NCBI GenBank assembly: GCA_963210315.1
Contig: OY723302.1
Location: 496,001 to 560,000, forward strand
Reading direction: 5' to 3'
Source of the DNA: Rhynchopus euleeides
Taxonomy: Eukaryota; Euglenozoa; Diplonemea; Diplonemida; Diplonemidae
DNA: 64,000 nt
Shown here: positions 34,512-44,018 of the stretch, piece by piece
Layout: every line of letters starts with the position of its first letter
How positions within the stretch are numbered: position 1 is the first letter of the stretch
Notes under the pieces: generated by a model
Database searches by the model: none
Told to the model about the DNA's origin: nothing
The model's input: only the letters and a program-made list of their open reading frames with translations
Position numbers and translations under genes: made by a program

Positions 34512-34743
34512 GACCTCGCCTCAACAGCCTGAATTGGCGGTTGTCGCGGGATCTCTTAACCCCTTCGCGTTGCAAGTGAGGAAAAGCTGAACCGGAAGTC
34601 CCCCTTCCCCCTTCCCATCAACACCCCCACTACCCATTGCCTTTGCCTTTCTTGTCGTTGCGCACACACACCACCAGGAGAACTATAGCCGAGTCGACGT
34701 GTGTGTGCCCCCTGTCTGCGATAGCCCGGCCAAGGTATGATTC
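34512..34743 (+). repeat. E1 repeat B2 (3' end)
   Basis: Second copy of B, 18 bp after A2 (linker CCCACCCTCCATCCCCCG), defining the 3' end of the element. Confidence 0.95.
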
Positions 34744-34854
34744 CCTGTCGTCAAATTTCGACAAAATTCGACAATTTTCACCTAAACCGACGGAAAATGC
34801 ACCAAAATGCACCACCCACAGCCTGGGTCGTCCCAGGGTCTGGACATCACTCCC
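34744..34854. repeat. Segment related to the 29.1-kb foldback
   Basis: Its reverse complement (GTGCATTTTGGTGCATTTTC, then AATTGTCGAATTTTGTCGAA) resembles 29098-29170 in order and spacing. E1 therefore sits beside, or inside, a second member of that foldback family. Confidence 0.55.
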
Positions 34855-36046
34855 TGGGCTGGCCCAGCACTGCCGAGATCGGCCCATGTCCGGCCCAGTA
34901 CGGGCGAGATCTGCCCATAGCCGGCCCAGCACTGCCGAGATCGGCCCATAGCCGGCCCACTAGGGGCGAGATCGGCCCATAGCCGCCCCAGCACTGCCGA
35001 GATCGGCCCATGTCCGGCCCAGTACGGGCGAGATCGGCCCATAGCCGGCCCAGCACTGCCGAGATCGGCCCATAGCCGGCCCAGTACGGGCGAGATCGGC
35101 CCATGTCCGGCCCAGCACTGCCGAGATCGGCCCATGTCCGGCCCAGTACGGGCGAGATCGGCCCATAGCCGGCCCAGTACGGGCGAGATCGGCCCATGTC
35201 CGGCCCAGCACTGCCGAGATCGGCCCATGTCCGGCCCAGCACTGCCGAGATCGGCCCATAGCCGGCCCAGCACTGCCGAGATCGGCCCATGTCCGGCCCA
35301 GCACTGCCGAGATCGGCCCATACCCGGCCCAGCACTGCCGAGATCGGCCCATGTCCGGCCCAGTACGGGCGAGATCGGCCCATAGCCGGCCCAGCACTGC
35401 CGAGATCGGCCCATAGCCGGCCCAGTACTGCCGAGATCGGCCCGTAGCCGGCCCAGCACTGCCGAGATCGGCCCGTAGCCGGCCCAGTACGGGCGAGATC
35501 GGCCCATAGCCGGCCCAGTACGGGCGAGATCGGCCCATAGCCGGCCCAGCACTGCCGAGGTCGGCCCATGTCCGGCCCAGTACGGGCGAGATCGGCCCAT
35601 AGCCGGCCCAGCACTGCCGAGATCGGCCCATAGCCGGCCCAGTACGGGCGAGATCGGCCCATAGCCGGCCCAGCACTGCCGAGATCGGCCCATAGCCGGC
35701 CCAGTACGGGCGAGATCGGCCCATAGCCGGCCCAGTACTGCCGAGATCGGCCCATAGCCGGCCCAGTACGGGCGAGATCGGCCCATGTCCGGCCCAGCAC
35801 TGCCGAGATCGGCCCATAGCCGGCCCAGCACTGCCGAGATCGGCCCATGTCCGGCCCAGTACGGGCGAGATCGGCCCATACCCGGCCCAGCACTGCCGAG
35901 ATCGGCCCATAGCCGGCCCAGTACGGGCGAGATCGGCCCATAGCCGGCCCAGTACTGCCGAGATCGGCCCATAGCCGGCCCAGTACGGGCGAGATCGGCC
36001 CGTAGCCGGCCCAGCACTGCCGAGATCGGCCCATCGCCGGCCGAGT
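34855..36046. repeat. 31-bp satellite, array 1 (about 38 monomers)
   Basis: Monomer GGCCCAGTACGGGCGAGATC followed by GGCCCATAGCC, with alternate halves CAGCACTGCCGAGATC and CATGTCC or CGTAGCC. Because 31 is not a multiple of three and the monomer lacks minus-strand stops, all three minus frames are open across the array, repeating a 31-residue period (GRSRQCWAGYGPISPVLGRL...). I regard these frames as a by-product. It is bounded by the foldback-related segment on one side and the cyclase remnant on the other. Confidence 0.95.
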
Positions 36047-36052
36047 AGTCGT

Positions 36053-36277
36053 ATGATGCTGAACGAAGACAGCCAGCAGGCGCTGCTCTTCGATGACTAC
36101 TCCACAGAGACGAAGATCACGACACTCGTGGTCACAGACGTGCAGGCCTCGACCCTCTGCTTGGAGGAGTCTTTCGAGGGAATGCGGAAGGCGCTAAAAA
36201 TCCACAACCATGTGATCCGGAAGTGCATTGCGGGCATGGCGGGTATGAGGCAGGACATCATCGAAGTATGCAGGTAA
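36053..36277 (+). pseudogene. Class III adenylate/guanylate cyclase fragment, 74 residues
   Basis: TTLVVTDVQASTLCLEESFE followed by GMRKALKIHNHVIRKCI matches the start of class III cyclase catalytic domains (FTDIxxST, about 14 residues, M..AL..HN..IR), including the first metal-binding Asp. The domain stops before the GGxxxKxxGD segment, so the piece cannot be active alone. ATG 36053 follows directly on the satellite, so upstream receptor or membrane parts are absent. The final codons read AGG TAA, which also spells a possible donor AG|GTAATC, but I found no following cyclase exon in the next 340 bases. A truncated gene remnant is the simplest view. Confidence 0.55.
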
Positions 36278-36612
36278 TCCGGTCTTCGCGTGTGTGTGGC
36301 CACTCGTCACTTCCACTTCACCTGGACGGCACTGCTTCTCGCTTCCTGTGCCAGACCAGGGAGTGCTAGAGTTTGCATCGCCGATGCCCTGTTATCGTAA
36401 AAGTGAGAGTTGGCAGTGCCGGCACTCCCGTGCGACACTTCTGTTCTGGGTAGCGTCAAGTGAGCTGTGACATCCGTCAGGTTCTGTCGCCGCGCACGCA
36501 TCGACTGAGTGAATCCCTGGTGTCGCGGTAGTCTGCCCCCCTTCCCGCTCCGACCTTGTTCTCTGCGCTGGTTGCCGGTTTGATTTCCTGCGCCCACGGT
36601 CACTCATCACCT
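36278..36612. other. Intergenic leader region of the protease gene
   Basis: 335 bases without a gene. The last 60 bases are pyrimidine-rich (CCCCCCTTCCCGCTCCGACC), as before other starts in this window, and may be the 5' leader. Confidence 0.4.
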
Positions 36613-38877
36613 ATGCAGGGTTTCGATGATATGTCGGACCTTCGGGCACTCGTCGTATCTGCTTTGCAGGGGCTGACGATTTGGGGCAAGTGCTCCGAGC
36701 TCCCCGCCACCCTCTTCGGCTTGCTAGAGCGCGATGGGGTTGATATCACTAAGCAGCAAGTGGTATCCACGCTTTCCCGCTTCTTTCGCGACGACGGCGT
36801 GAAGCTGCAGAGGGGGGCGGTTTTGTGTGTAGAGCAAGTGGCCACCGCACACCTTCCCTCTACGAAAGAGGTGCAGCGCAAGGGGAGGCGCAAGACCACG
36901 GAGTACTGCGTGCACGTCGGTCAGAAGCGATGCCCCTGCTTCCCCAGCACTGCTGCCCCCACGACGGCTGCTGCCCCCTCATCGCCGACGTCACCTGATG
37001 TGCCCGACGTCTCCCCCCTGCCACCCGAGACCGGCTTGCCGAGTCCTCCCCCTGCGCCTGACTCCCCCACCTCCTCTGCTGCTGCGGACCCTATGCCTGC
37101 ACCTCCGACCGATGACCCCCTCCCCCCGCTGTTTACAAACCCTGCTCCTCCCTCTTCTTCTGCTGCCCCGACTCCTCAGCCTTCCACCCCCACTACTCCC
37201 GACTTGCGAGTGCCCAGAGGCATTGACAACATTGGGGCGTCATGCTACGCGGCTGCGACCCTGCAGTACTTGTTTGCCAGCCCACTTGTCCGCGCAGTCT
37301 TCCTCGCGAATGCACGGTCTTTGCAGGATAGTGTCGATGAGTCGGGAATTGCCAACCTCAATGCTCTCAGTGTCCAGCAGGCATGCCTCCTTCAGGAGTC
37401 GGATCGTATGCAGTCTCTGGTCAGCCTGCTCGAGAAAGCGTGTGATGGCAAGAGGACCCTGGTGCGGCCCACTGCTCTGCTGACCTTGTCGCCAGCACAG
37501 TTCCAGAGTGGGGCGAGTCAGGAGGATCCCGACGACTTTCTGAGGCTGGCCCTGCTGGCCCCGCTTCGGGACTACGACGACCTCCTCGTGCACCAGAAGA
37601 CGGTGGTTCGGTGCCTGCAGTGCAAGGCGGAGTCGGTGACGCCGCAGCATTTCCTGCTGTACCCGGTGTCGATTCCGGAGAGACCTGATGCCCTGAGCTT
37701 CGAGCAGCTCCTCCTCGGGTCGATGTGGGCATCCGAGGAGATGGATTACGAGTGCGATGCCCGGTGCCCTGGTGCGAAGCGCGCCATCATGAGTCAAGAG
37801 CCTGTCCTCATCCCGCGTGTCCTGATGGTGCAGTTGGTGCGCTTCCGCCACGACGGCCACACCGCGCGGAAGATTTTCACCCGCACGGATGTCCCCCTGG
37901 AGCTGGATGTTGCGGGTAGGGCGTACTCTCTCCGCAGCGTCGTGGTCCACGACGGGAAGAGTGCCCAATCTGGGCACTACACCGCCTACTGTCGGTACGG
38001 TGATACCTGGCGTTGGTACAACGACAACCAGGTCGTCAAGATTGCCAGCATGACGAAGACCTGCGCCAGGTTGAAGAGGGACAAAACCCCGTACCTCTTC
38101 CTGTTTGAGGAACAGCTCCCCCCTTCACCTTCATCGGCCGGAACTGCAACACCCCTCCCGCCCGCACCGAGGCCGCCTCCAGCCGCACCTGCACCACCGC
38201 CACCACCACCTGGGGTTCCCGCACCCCCCACCGCCGTAGCTGATGCTTCAACGCCCGGAGACTCCACACCGAGGCCGCCTCCAGCCGCACCTGCATCTCC
38301 GCCGCCACCACCTGGGGTTCCCGCACCCCCCACCGCCGTAGCTGATGCTTCAACGCCCGGAGACTCCACACCGAGGCCGCCTCCGACCGCACCTGCATCT
38401 GCAGCTCCGCCATCTCCGCCTGGGGTCGCCCCCTGCGCCCCTGCTGCAGCTGCTGCTACAACGCCCGGTGTTAGCACATCCCCCGGATCTGCGACGCAAC
38501 GAGCGGCCACGGGGTGGGCCACCGACAAAGTGTCTTTTCTGAAGGGGCTGTTTCAGGCCTATAAGGATGTGGTTGGCGGCTCCTCCGGCTACTCCCGGTT
38601 GGCAAAAATCCTCATGAGGAAGCCGTTCCTCTGGACCCAGGAGCATGTCTTCTGCGGCAATAGCAAGGGCGACTATCACAGTTTACTGAGGGAATATGAC
38701 CCAAGGCCATTGGCAGCAGACACCCCCATCCCCCTCATCACCCCTGACACCCCACAACCCCAATCCTGTTGCCTTTCCCCTCTCTCTCTCCCCCCATGTT
38801 GTGCCCATGCACCTTCCCGGGACACTTTGTACATATATTTAACACCACACCACACAACACCCCCTTCATCAGGGTAA
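36613..38877 (+). CDS. Ubiquitin-specific protease, 3' end fused to retrotransposon E2
   Basis: First in-frame ATG at 36613 (another at 36631). Residues 1-110 look like a winged-helix domain (ITKQQVVSTLSRFFRDDGVK) and 112-200 are a Pro/Ser/Thr linker. Residues 201-495 form a USP (peptidase C19) catalytic domain: Cys box RGIDNIGASCYAAATLQYLF (C211), a zinc-ribbon-like pair RCLQCK (C334, C337) and CDARC (C381, C385), and His box VVVHDGKSAQSGHYTAYC (H455) with WRWYNDNQV (D471). USPs remove ubiquitin from proteins. A Pro-rich tail with about three 30-residue repeats (PGVPAPPTAVADASTPGDST) follows, then a helical segment to residue 687. At 38676 the frame enters repeat A1 of E2 and adds about 67 element-encoded residues. 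The native 3' end is therefore lost; the catalytic domain is complete. Confidence 0.85.
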   Translation: MQGFDDMSDLRALVVSALQGLTIWGKCSELPATLFGLLERDGVDITKQQVVSTLSRFFRDDGVKLQRGAVLCVEQVATAHLPSTKEVQRKGRRKTTEYCVHVGQKRCPCFPSTAAPTTAAAPSSPTSPDVPDVSPLPPETGLPSPPPAPDSPTSSAAADPMPAPPTDDPLPPLFTNPAPPSSSAAPTPQPSTPTTPDLRVPRGIDNIGASCYAAATLQYLFASPLVRAVFLANARSLQDSVDESGIANLNALSVQQACLLQESDRMQSLVSLLEKACDGKRTLVRPTALLTLSPAQFQSGASQEDPDDFLRLALLAPLRDYDDLLVHQKTVVRCLQCKAESVTPQHFLLYPVSIPERPDALSFEQLLLGSMWASEEMDYECDARCPGAKRAIMSQEPVLIPRVLMVQLVRFRHDGHTARKIFTRTDVPLELDVAGRAYSLRSVVVHDGKSAQSGHYTAYCRYGDTWRWYNDNQVVKIASMTKTCARLKRDKTPYLFLFEEQLPPSPSSAGTATPLPPAPRPPPAAPAPPPPPPGVPAPPTAVADASTPGDSTPRPPPAAPASPPPPPGVPAPPTAVADASTPGDSTPRPPPTAPASAAPPSPPGVAPCAPAAAAATTPGVSTSPGSATQRAATGWATDKVSFLKGLFQAYKDVVGGSSGYSRLAKILMRKPFLWTQEHVFCGNSKGDYHSLLREYDPRPLAADTPIPLITPDTPQPQSCCLSPLSLPPCCAHAPSRDTLYIYLTPHHTTPPSSG

Positions 38878-38995
38878 TCTCCCCGCGGCCAACACTCTTC
38901 GTCTTGTCCGCTTTCTTTTATTGTTACACTTTCACCTTCTGTTCCCACGCCTTCTTCCCCACTGCCCTTTCCAACCGCCCGTCGCCCGCTACACA

Positions 38996-39240
38996 ATGAC
39001 AACCTCCCCTGACGTCGTCCCCCTGCAGCCCTTCACCATGTCGTGGGTGGGGACTCAGCGGGCGCGGGCGGTCTCCCCCAGAGCCACCGCTGGGCAGGGG
39101 TTTGTGGCCCCTGTGGAGATGTCGGTGCGGATGCTGGGGGACCAGGCCGCTGCCCTGGTGAATGCGTGTGTTGTATACACGTGCAGACCGTCTGACGGAT
39201 CGACGGATTTCGCGCGTTACGCAGCGCGTCTCTCTGCGGG
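38996..39240 (+). pseudogene. E2 ORF1, 5' fragment (81 codons plus 2 bases)
   Basis: Identical to the start of E1 ORF1 to base 245, then interrupted by the end of E3. Read-through would enter antisense E3 DNA. Confidence 0.9.
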
Positions 39241-39946
39241 GAATCATACCTTGGCCGGCTATCGCAGACAGGGGGCACACACACGTCGACTCGGCTATAG
39301 TTCTCCTGGTGGTGTGTGTGCGCAACGACAAGAATGGCAAAGGCAATGGGTAGTGGGGGTGTTGATGGGAAGGGGGAAGGGGGACTTCCGGTTCAGCTTT
39401 TCCTCACTTGCAACGCGAAGGGGTTAAGAGATCCCGCGACAACCGCCAATTCAGGCTGTTGAGGCGAGGTCCGGGGGATGGAGGGTGGGACAATAAAAGA
39501 AAGCGGACAAGACGAAGAGTGTTGGCCGCGGGGAGATTACCCTGATGAAGGGGGTGTTGTGTGGTGTGGTGTTAAAGTTATATACAAAGTGTCCCGGGAA
39601 GGTGCATGGGCACAACATGGGGGGAGAGAGAGGGGAAAGGCAACAGGATTGGGGTTGTGGGGTGTCAGGGGTGATGAGGGGGATGGGGGTGTCTGCTGCC
39701 AATGGCCTTGGGTCATATTCCCTCAGTAAACTGTGAGAATCATACCTTGGCCGGCTATCGCAGACAGGGGGCACACACACGTCGACTCGGCTATAGTTCT
39801 CCTGGTGGTGTGTGTGCGCAACGACAAGAATGGCAAAGGCAATGGGTAGTGGGGGTGTTGATGGGAAGGGGGAAGGGGGACTTCCGGTTCAGCTTTTCCT
39901 CACTTGCAACGCGAAGGGGTTAAGAGATCCCGCGACAACCGCCAAT

Positions 39947-41656
39947 TCAGGCTGTTGAGGCGAGGTCTCCGCCTGCCCCACCGCGAGTGAAGAAGCGCCG
40001 CACCGCAAGTGAAACCTGGTCCCGGGTTTCGGGAGAAGAAATGCAAGAGGGGGGGATACGGGAAGGGAGATCTGCCGGATTGGCAGAGGTGTGGACGTAT
40101 CCAACGGAAAAAGACAAAACCTGGAGGGCTGTGAGGTATTCTACCGCCTCCAGGACGGACTTGTTAATAAGATGGCAGACGGCACACAGCCGCTTGCGCA
40201 CAACAGCTGCCACGGTCGTATTGTCGACCCAGATCTCTACAGCCCCCCCGCACACAGACCGGGGAAGGGCTCGCACTGTTTTGTTGAGGGCCATCGCCTC
40301 GAGAATGTTAATGTGCAGCTGGGACTCGGCTGCGGTCCACGAGTCACCAATGACCTGCATTTCTTGTGTAAAGGAATCTATTAAGACGCCACCCCAGCCC
40401 TTGAGGGAGGCGTCAACAAAGCAAGTAAAAGACGGGGGTGTGGACTGAATAACTCTTCTGTGGGGGGGAACACGCGCAACCCCCACACACACACACCACT
40501 GCCGCAACTCCCGGCAGACCGATGGGGGGATCCGCACAGGGTCAGGCGGCCGAAGGACCGCCCGGTTCAAAAAATTAGTCACCCGGCGGAGGAACTTGAT
40601 CCCAAACCAGAACCTCCCCGGGGACACTCCCGAAATGGCGCTGGCGTGGAGCAACCTTCCACCCAGCGACTCCAGCTCACCAGCCGTCACCCTCTGCCAG
40701 TCCACGCTGTCCAGCTTCGCCATCAGCCTGTCCGACGGAGACACGGTCTGGGCAGCATGGTCGAATGCCACCCCGAGAAACTCGTAGACCGTCGCCGTGT
40801 CCACCGAGTCAGACGGCTTCCATGTCGCAGCGCACGCCGCAGCCACCTTGTCCATCTGCCGCGTCGCCATTTCGACACTGGTGCGGGGGCCGGTCAGACG
40901 CACGTTGTCGATCCAGACGTCGACCCCCACCTCAGGCGCAGTGCAGAACTCCTGGCGGACGTAGTCCCGGTGCCCACCCACAACAGCAGCCAAAGTGTGC
41001 ATCAGCTCGGGCGCACAACAGTGGCCCATGGGCAACCTCAGCAGCTCATACCAGTCCCCCGACTCGTCAGCGAAGCGGAAGAACCTCCGTGCAGGCGCAG
41101 GGATGGGGATCTGATAAAACCCGCACTTGAAATCCCGCGCCGACCCACACTCCGCAAACACCGCGTCGAGGTACCCCGAGATGTGCCCCAGGGGGACGTG
41201 TGCCGCGTAGGACTCCTCCAAGTTGTCGTTTGCCTGCTTGGTCCAGAGGATGAACCTCTGCCGCAACCCCGACGGCTTCTCCTCCATCACAGTGAAGGGC
41301 ACGCACAGGGAGGGGCCCGGACCCGACGCAGGCCCAGCCACTCCGTTCTCCACCAGCAGCTCCGCATGCTTCTGTTGTAGATGCGAGGGGCGGGAGCGCC
41401 CCTCAGAGGGAGAAGGAGTAAAAGTGCCCGGCGGGGGCGCATCAGGGAACGTCAGCCGCCACACCTCGTCGAACCTGCGCCTCACAGTGGCGGTCATCCT
41501 CGCCCGCAGCGCCTCGACGTCCATCTCCGCCACAGAAGACACATGCAGGGGCGCACGGCGCTCCTCCTCCGTCGCCGGCAGCCTCGACTGGTGCGCACGC
41601 CGCGTCATCGAGTGCAGCCCCCGCTGCTTGCGGCAAAAGGACTCAGGGTCGGCCAT
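39947..41656 (-). CDS. E3 ORF3, reverse transcriptase - RNase H, 569 residues
   Basis: Same length and motifs as E1 ORF3, including WIDN at motif C and the RNase H DEDD set. Few substitutions are visible (for example HSMTRR for HSVTRR, SVEMATRQ for SVEEATRQ, CAVCHL for CAACNL). Its ATG (complement 41654-41656) again overlaps the ORF2 stop. Confidence 0.9.
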   Translation of the reverse strand: MADPESFCRKQRGLHSMTRRAHQSRLPATEEERRAPLHVSSVAEMDVEALRARMTATVRRRFDEVWRLTFPDAPPPGTFTPSPSEGRSRPSHLQQKHAELLVENGVAGPASGPGPSLCVPFTVMEEKPSGLRQRFILWTKQANDNLEESYAAHVPLGHISGYLDAVFAECGSARDFKCGFYQIPIPAPARRFFRFADESGDWYELLRLPMGHCCAPELMHTLAAVVGGHRDYVRQEFCTAPEVGVDVWIDNVRLTGPRTSVEMATRQMDKVAAACAATWKPSDSVDTATVYEFLGVAFDHAAQTVSPSDRLMAKLDSVDWQRVTAGELESLGGRLLHASAISGVSPGRFWFGIKFLRRVTNFLNRAVLRPPDPVRIPPSVCRELRQWCVCVGVARVPPHRRVIQSTPPSFTCFVDASLKGWGGVLIDSFTQEMQVIGDSWTAAESQLHINILEAMALNKTVRALPRSVCGGAVEIWVDNTTVAAVVRKRLCAVCHLINKSVLEAVEYLTALQVLSFSVGYVHTSANPADLPSRIPPSCISSPETRDQVSLAVRRFFTRGGAGGDLASTA

Positions 41657-42585
41657 CACAGATGCCGTGTCACCTCCTGCGTCCGCAGCGCCCTCGCCAT
41701 CTCCGTGGGGCACCCCCCGTAGCGGATGGTGGTGCTGGAGAGGCCGCTCTCGCCGTGGTGCTTCGCGAGGCGGCCCACCAGCATCTCCGACAGATCCGCT
41801 CCCGACCCGATGAGCCCGAAGAGGAAGGTGAGTGCCCCGCGCTTCACGCTGTGGCCCGAGTAGTCCTCCATCTCCGGTGTAGCCCGCCACATCGCCGTCA
41901 CATCTGCCGTCGAAACCGCCGTCAGCCGCTCGAAGGGGCGCAGGCGCGTCACCAGCTCCGCGATGAGGGGGGTCAGGTCCCCGCATATCACCGTCCACTT
42001 GGAGGGGGTGAACGGGTTGGCCCGGCGGCCCTTCGGGGAGGTGTGCCAGTCTATTATCACCTCCCCGGGCTGCACTGCGATGTACTGCTCCGAGGAGAGG
42101 GAGCACACCTCCCCCCACCGGCTGGCGGTCTTCCACGCCGTCAGCGCCGCCAGCTGGAGGTGCGGCTGCTGCTGCAACGCCCACGCCACGAGCACCCCCT
42201 TCGGCATCGGCGTCGCCTGCCGCTGCGGAATGGCCCCGCCGGCCGCCCGCAGCGCGCTTGCCAGGCTGAGGAGGGGCTGCTGGCCGAAGCCGAGGTGCCG
42301 CATTGTCCCGGAGAGCGCCTTTGCGTAGGCCAGCATCCCCTGAGGCGACACCCCTGTCGCCAGCACGAACAGCATGGCGGTGTCGGCGTCGACCTCGAGG
42401 CCGTGCTCGTTGGCCCATCGCACCAGCCTTGCCCACAGGAGCTGCCTCTGCGACGAAGTGCTTCTTGCCCACATCCCCGCCACCACGGCCTGCAGGCGCT
42501 CCACGGCCTCCCCGGGGGCGACCTCCACCTCTCCCGTGCGACGCGCCGCCACGCCCCCGACCCGAGCGGCCACGTGCCGCATCAT
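41656..42585 (-). CDS. E3 ORF2, tyrosine recombinase, 309 residues
   Basis: Same length as the E1 enzyme with all catalytic residues kept (ASRWGEVCSL, SGHSVKRG, KHHGES, TTIRYGG). Scattered substitutions (for example AARRTGEVEVAPG for AVRVTGEVEVGPG) are more numerous than in ORF3. Confidence 0.9.
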   Translation of the reverse strand: MMRHVAARVGGVAARRTGEVEVAPGEAVERLQAVVAGMWARSTSSQRQLLWARLVRWANEHGLEVDADTAMLFVLATGVSPQGMLAYAKALSGTMRHLGFGQQPLLSLASALRAAGGAIPQRQATPMPKGVLVAWALQQQPHLQLAALTAWKTASRWGEVCSLSSEQYIAVQPGEVIIDWHTSPKGRRANPFTPSKWTVICGDLTPLIAELVTRLRPFERLTAVSTADVTAMWRATPEMEDYSGHSVKRGALTFLFGLIGSGADLSEMLVGRLAKHHGESGLSSTTIRYGGCPTEMARALRTQEVTRHL

Positions 42586-42857
42586 CGCCCTCCCGAAGAG
42601 CGATGGTCTCCCGCTGGCGGCGCCGGATGCGCCTGAGGGCATTGCGGGCCCTGGCTGAGCGGGGTGGGGTCGAAGGGAAGTGGCGGGTGGAGGAGAAGTT
42701 GCTGAGGTGTTGTTGTTGTTGATGTTGTTGGTTGTTTTGTTGGTGACGTTGTTGATGATGTTGTGGGCGGGTGCAGGGGGGTGTGTTGGGCGGCGAGGGG
42801 CGGGGTGATGTAGAAGCGTGAGGGGGGGGGGTGGGTCTGAAGCCGGAAGGTGGGCAG

Positions 42858-44018
42858 TCACGCGCGCCCGCCCCCGGCCCTGCCGTTTCCCGGCGCCCTC
42901 GCCGGTGCCTTCGCCGCGATGCGCTGCTGGGGGGCCCGAGCAGCGGCGCGGGGGCGCGTGTGTTGTTGTTGTGTGTGGGGGGCGGCGGCCCCCGGCCCCA
43001 CAGCCGCAGCCGCCCGCATCACCGGGTGGGAAGTGGGGTCCTCCTTCGCAAGGTGCCGCTCGATGGCGGCGCGCGGCACCCTGTCGCGCACGAACGCGAC
43101 CTGCAGCAGCACCTGTCGCAGCAGGTGATTCCCCAGCTCCCGCTGGGGAGTGCGCCCCCAGCCAGACACGTACGCCGTGGCAAGAATCCACAGGCGCAAC
43201 GCTGCGAACGCCTCATCCAGGATGCGGCCTCCAGGGAGGTGCGACGACCCCGACACCCAGCGGGTCTCCAGCTGTAGCACCAGATACGGTGCGTCGGACT
43301 CGATCAGCGAATCCCACTCCAGGACGTCGGCTGCGTCCGCGGGGTGTCGCTCCGACCCGGGGTACGGCATCCCGGCAGACATGGCCATGGGGGACGGCGG
43401 TGCTGGCGGAGACGGTGGCGGGTGAGCCCACTGCTGCTGCTGACGTTGCACATGGTCCTGGTGCTGCCGCAGGCGAGCATCCAGCTCCAGCCGGAAGGAC
43501 CTCGTCTGCTCCTCCGCACGCTCGCGGAACTCCTGCGCCTGCTGCTCCAGCGAGCGTTGCATCGCTTCCTGCGACGCCGTCACCGCGCGGGTGGCGCACT
43601 CCGTCTGGTGGACAGACATCTCCACCAGACGGGAGTACTGCCACCCGTCCGCCGGCATCCTGTACAGGACGTCGGGCCCGCGGTGCTGCTCCGTGTCGGA
43701 CACGTAATTGTACGCCTCGGACAAGCGCACTTCGTACCCCGCAGCGTTCCCCTCCTCGTCATGCGCCTGCGACAGGCGACCAGCGAACCGCCGAAACGGC
43801 TGGCTCCCGTCGACGGGTGCACAAGAGTACACCACGCAGGCGTCGACGAGAGCCGCCGCCTGGTCCCCGAGCATGCGGGCGGTCATGATCTCAGGGGCGG
43901 GAAGCCCCTGTCCTGCCGTCGCAGCCGGCGACGTCGCCCGCACCCTCGCCGTACCGACCGCTGATGGGGTGTACCCGTCGAGGTTGATGCAGTCCGGCGA
44001 GGGAGGTGGGAGAGACAT
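42858..44018 (-). CDS. E3 ORF1, divergent gag-like protein, 386 residues
   Basis: Starts at ATG with complement 44016-44018 (MSLPPPSPDCINLDGYTPSA). The architecture is that of E1 ORF1 (N-terminal domain, coiled coil, Pro-rich linker, C-terminal helical block, basic tail). However, the first 245 residues differ widely from E1, while the C-terminal block (LVLQLETRWVSGSSHLPGG, GNHLLRQVLLQVAFVRDRVP) is close. Divergent gag with conserved enzymes and ends suggests recombination between subfamilies or rapid change of gag. Confidence 0.75.
   Translation of the reverse strand: MSLPPPSPDCINLDGYTPSAVGTARVRATSPAATAGQGLPAPEIMTARMLGDQAAALVDACVVYSCAPVDGSQPFRRFAGRLSQAHDEEGNAAGYEVRLSEAYNYVSDTEQHRGPDVLYRMPADGWQYSRLVEMSVHQTECATRAVTASQEAMQRSLEQQAQEFRERAEEQTRSFRLELDARLRQHQDHVQRQQQQWAHPPPSPPAPPSPMAMSAGMPYPGSERHPADAADVLEWDSLIESDAPYLVLQLETRWVSGSSHLPGGRILDEAFAALRLWILATAYVSGWGRTPQRELGNHLLRQVLLQVAFVRDRVPRAAIERHLAKEDPTSHPVMRAAAAVGPGAAAPHTQQQHTRPRAAARAPQQRIAAKAPARAPGNGRAGGGRA

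Larger units (their letters stand above)
29614..34743 (+). mobile_element. E1: intact tyrosine-recombinase retrotransposon with split direct repeats
   Basis: Layout A1 (29614-29862), ORF1, ORF2, ORF3, B1 (34013-34244), A2 (34245-34493), 18-bp linker, B2 (34512-34743). A copies are 249 bp and B copies 232 bp. This A1-body-B1-A2-B2 arrangement is the split-direct-repeat signature of Ngaro/VIPER-type elements, which integrate a circular DNA by a tyrosine recombinase. The element starts TCACAGTTTACTG and ends GGTATGATTC, and the internal B1|A2 junction ATGATTC|TCACAG is what circularisation of the ends would give. No target duplication is seen, as expected for this class. The protein order gag - YR - RT/RNase H matches kinetoplastid VIPER/TATE rather than DIRS or Ngaro. 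All three ORFs are open. Confidence 0.9.

Noticed and set aside
34855..36046. Long minus-strand reading frames (about 400 residues, three frames at once) over the satellite, and 1,000-residue frames over 48957-52314
   Set aside because: All three minus frames are open because the 31-bp monomer contains no stop in any of them; the peptide is a pure repeat and no start context or domain supports translation.
34855..36046. CRISPR array
   Set aside because: Monomers are contiguous with no unique spacers, the host is a eukaryote and no cas genes are present.
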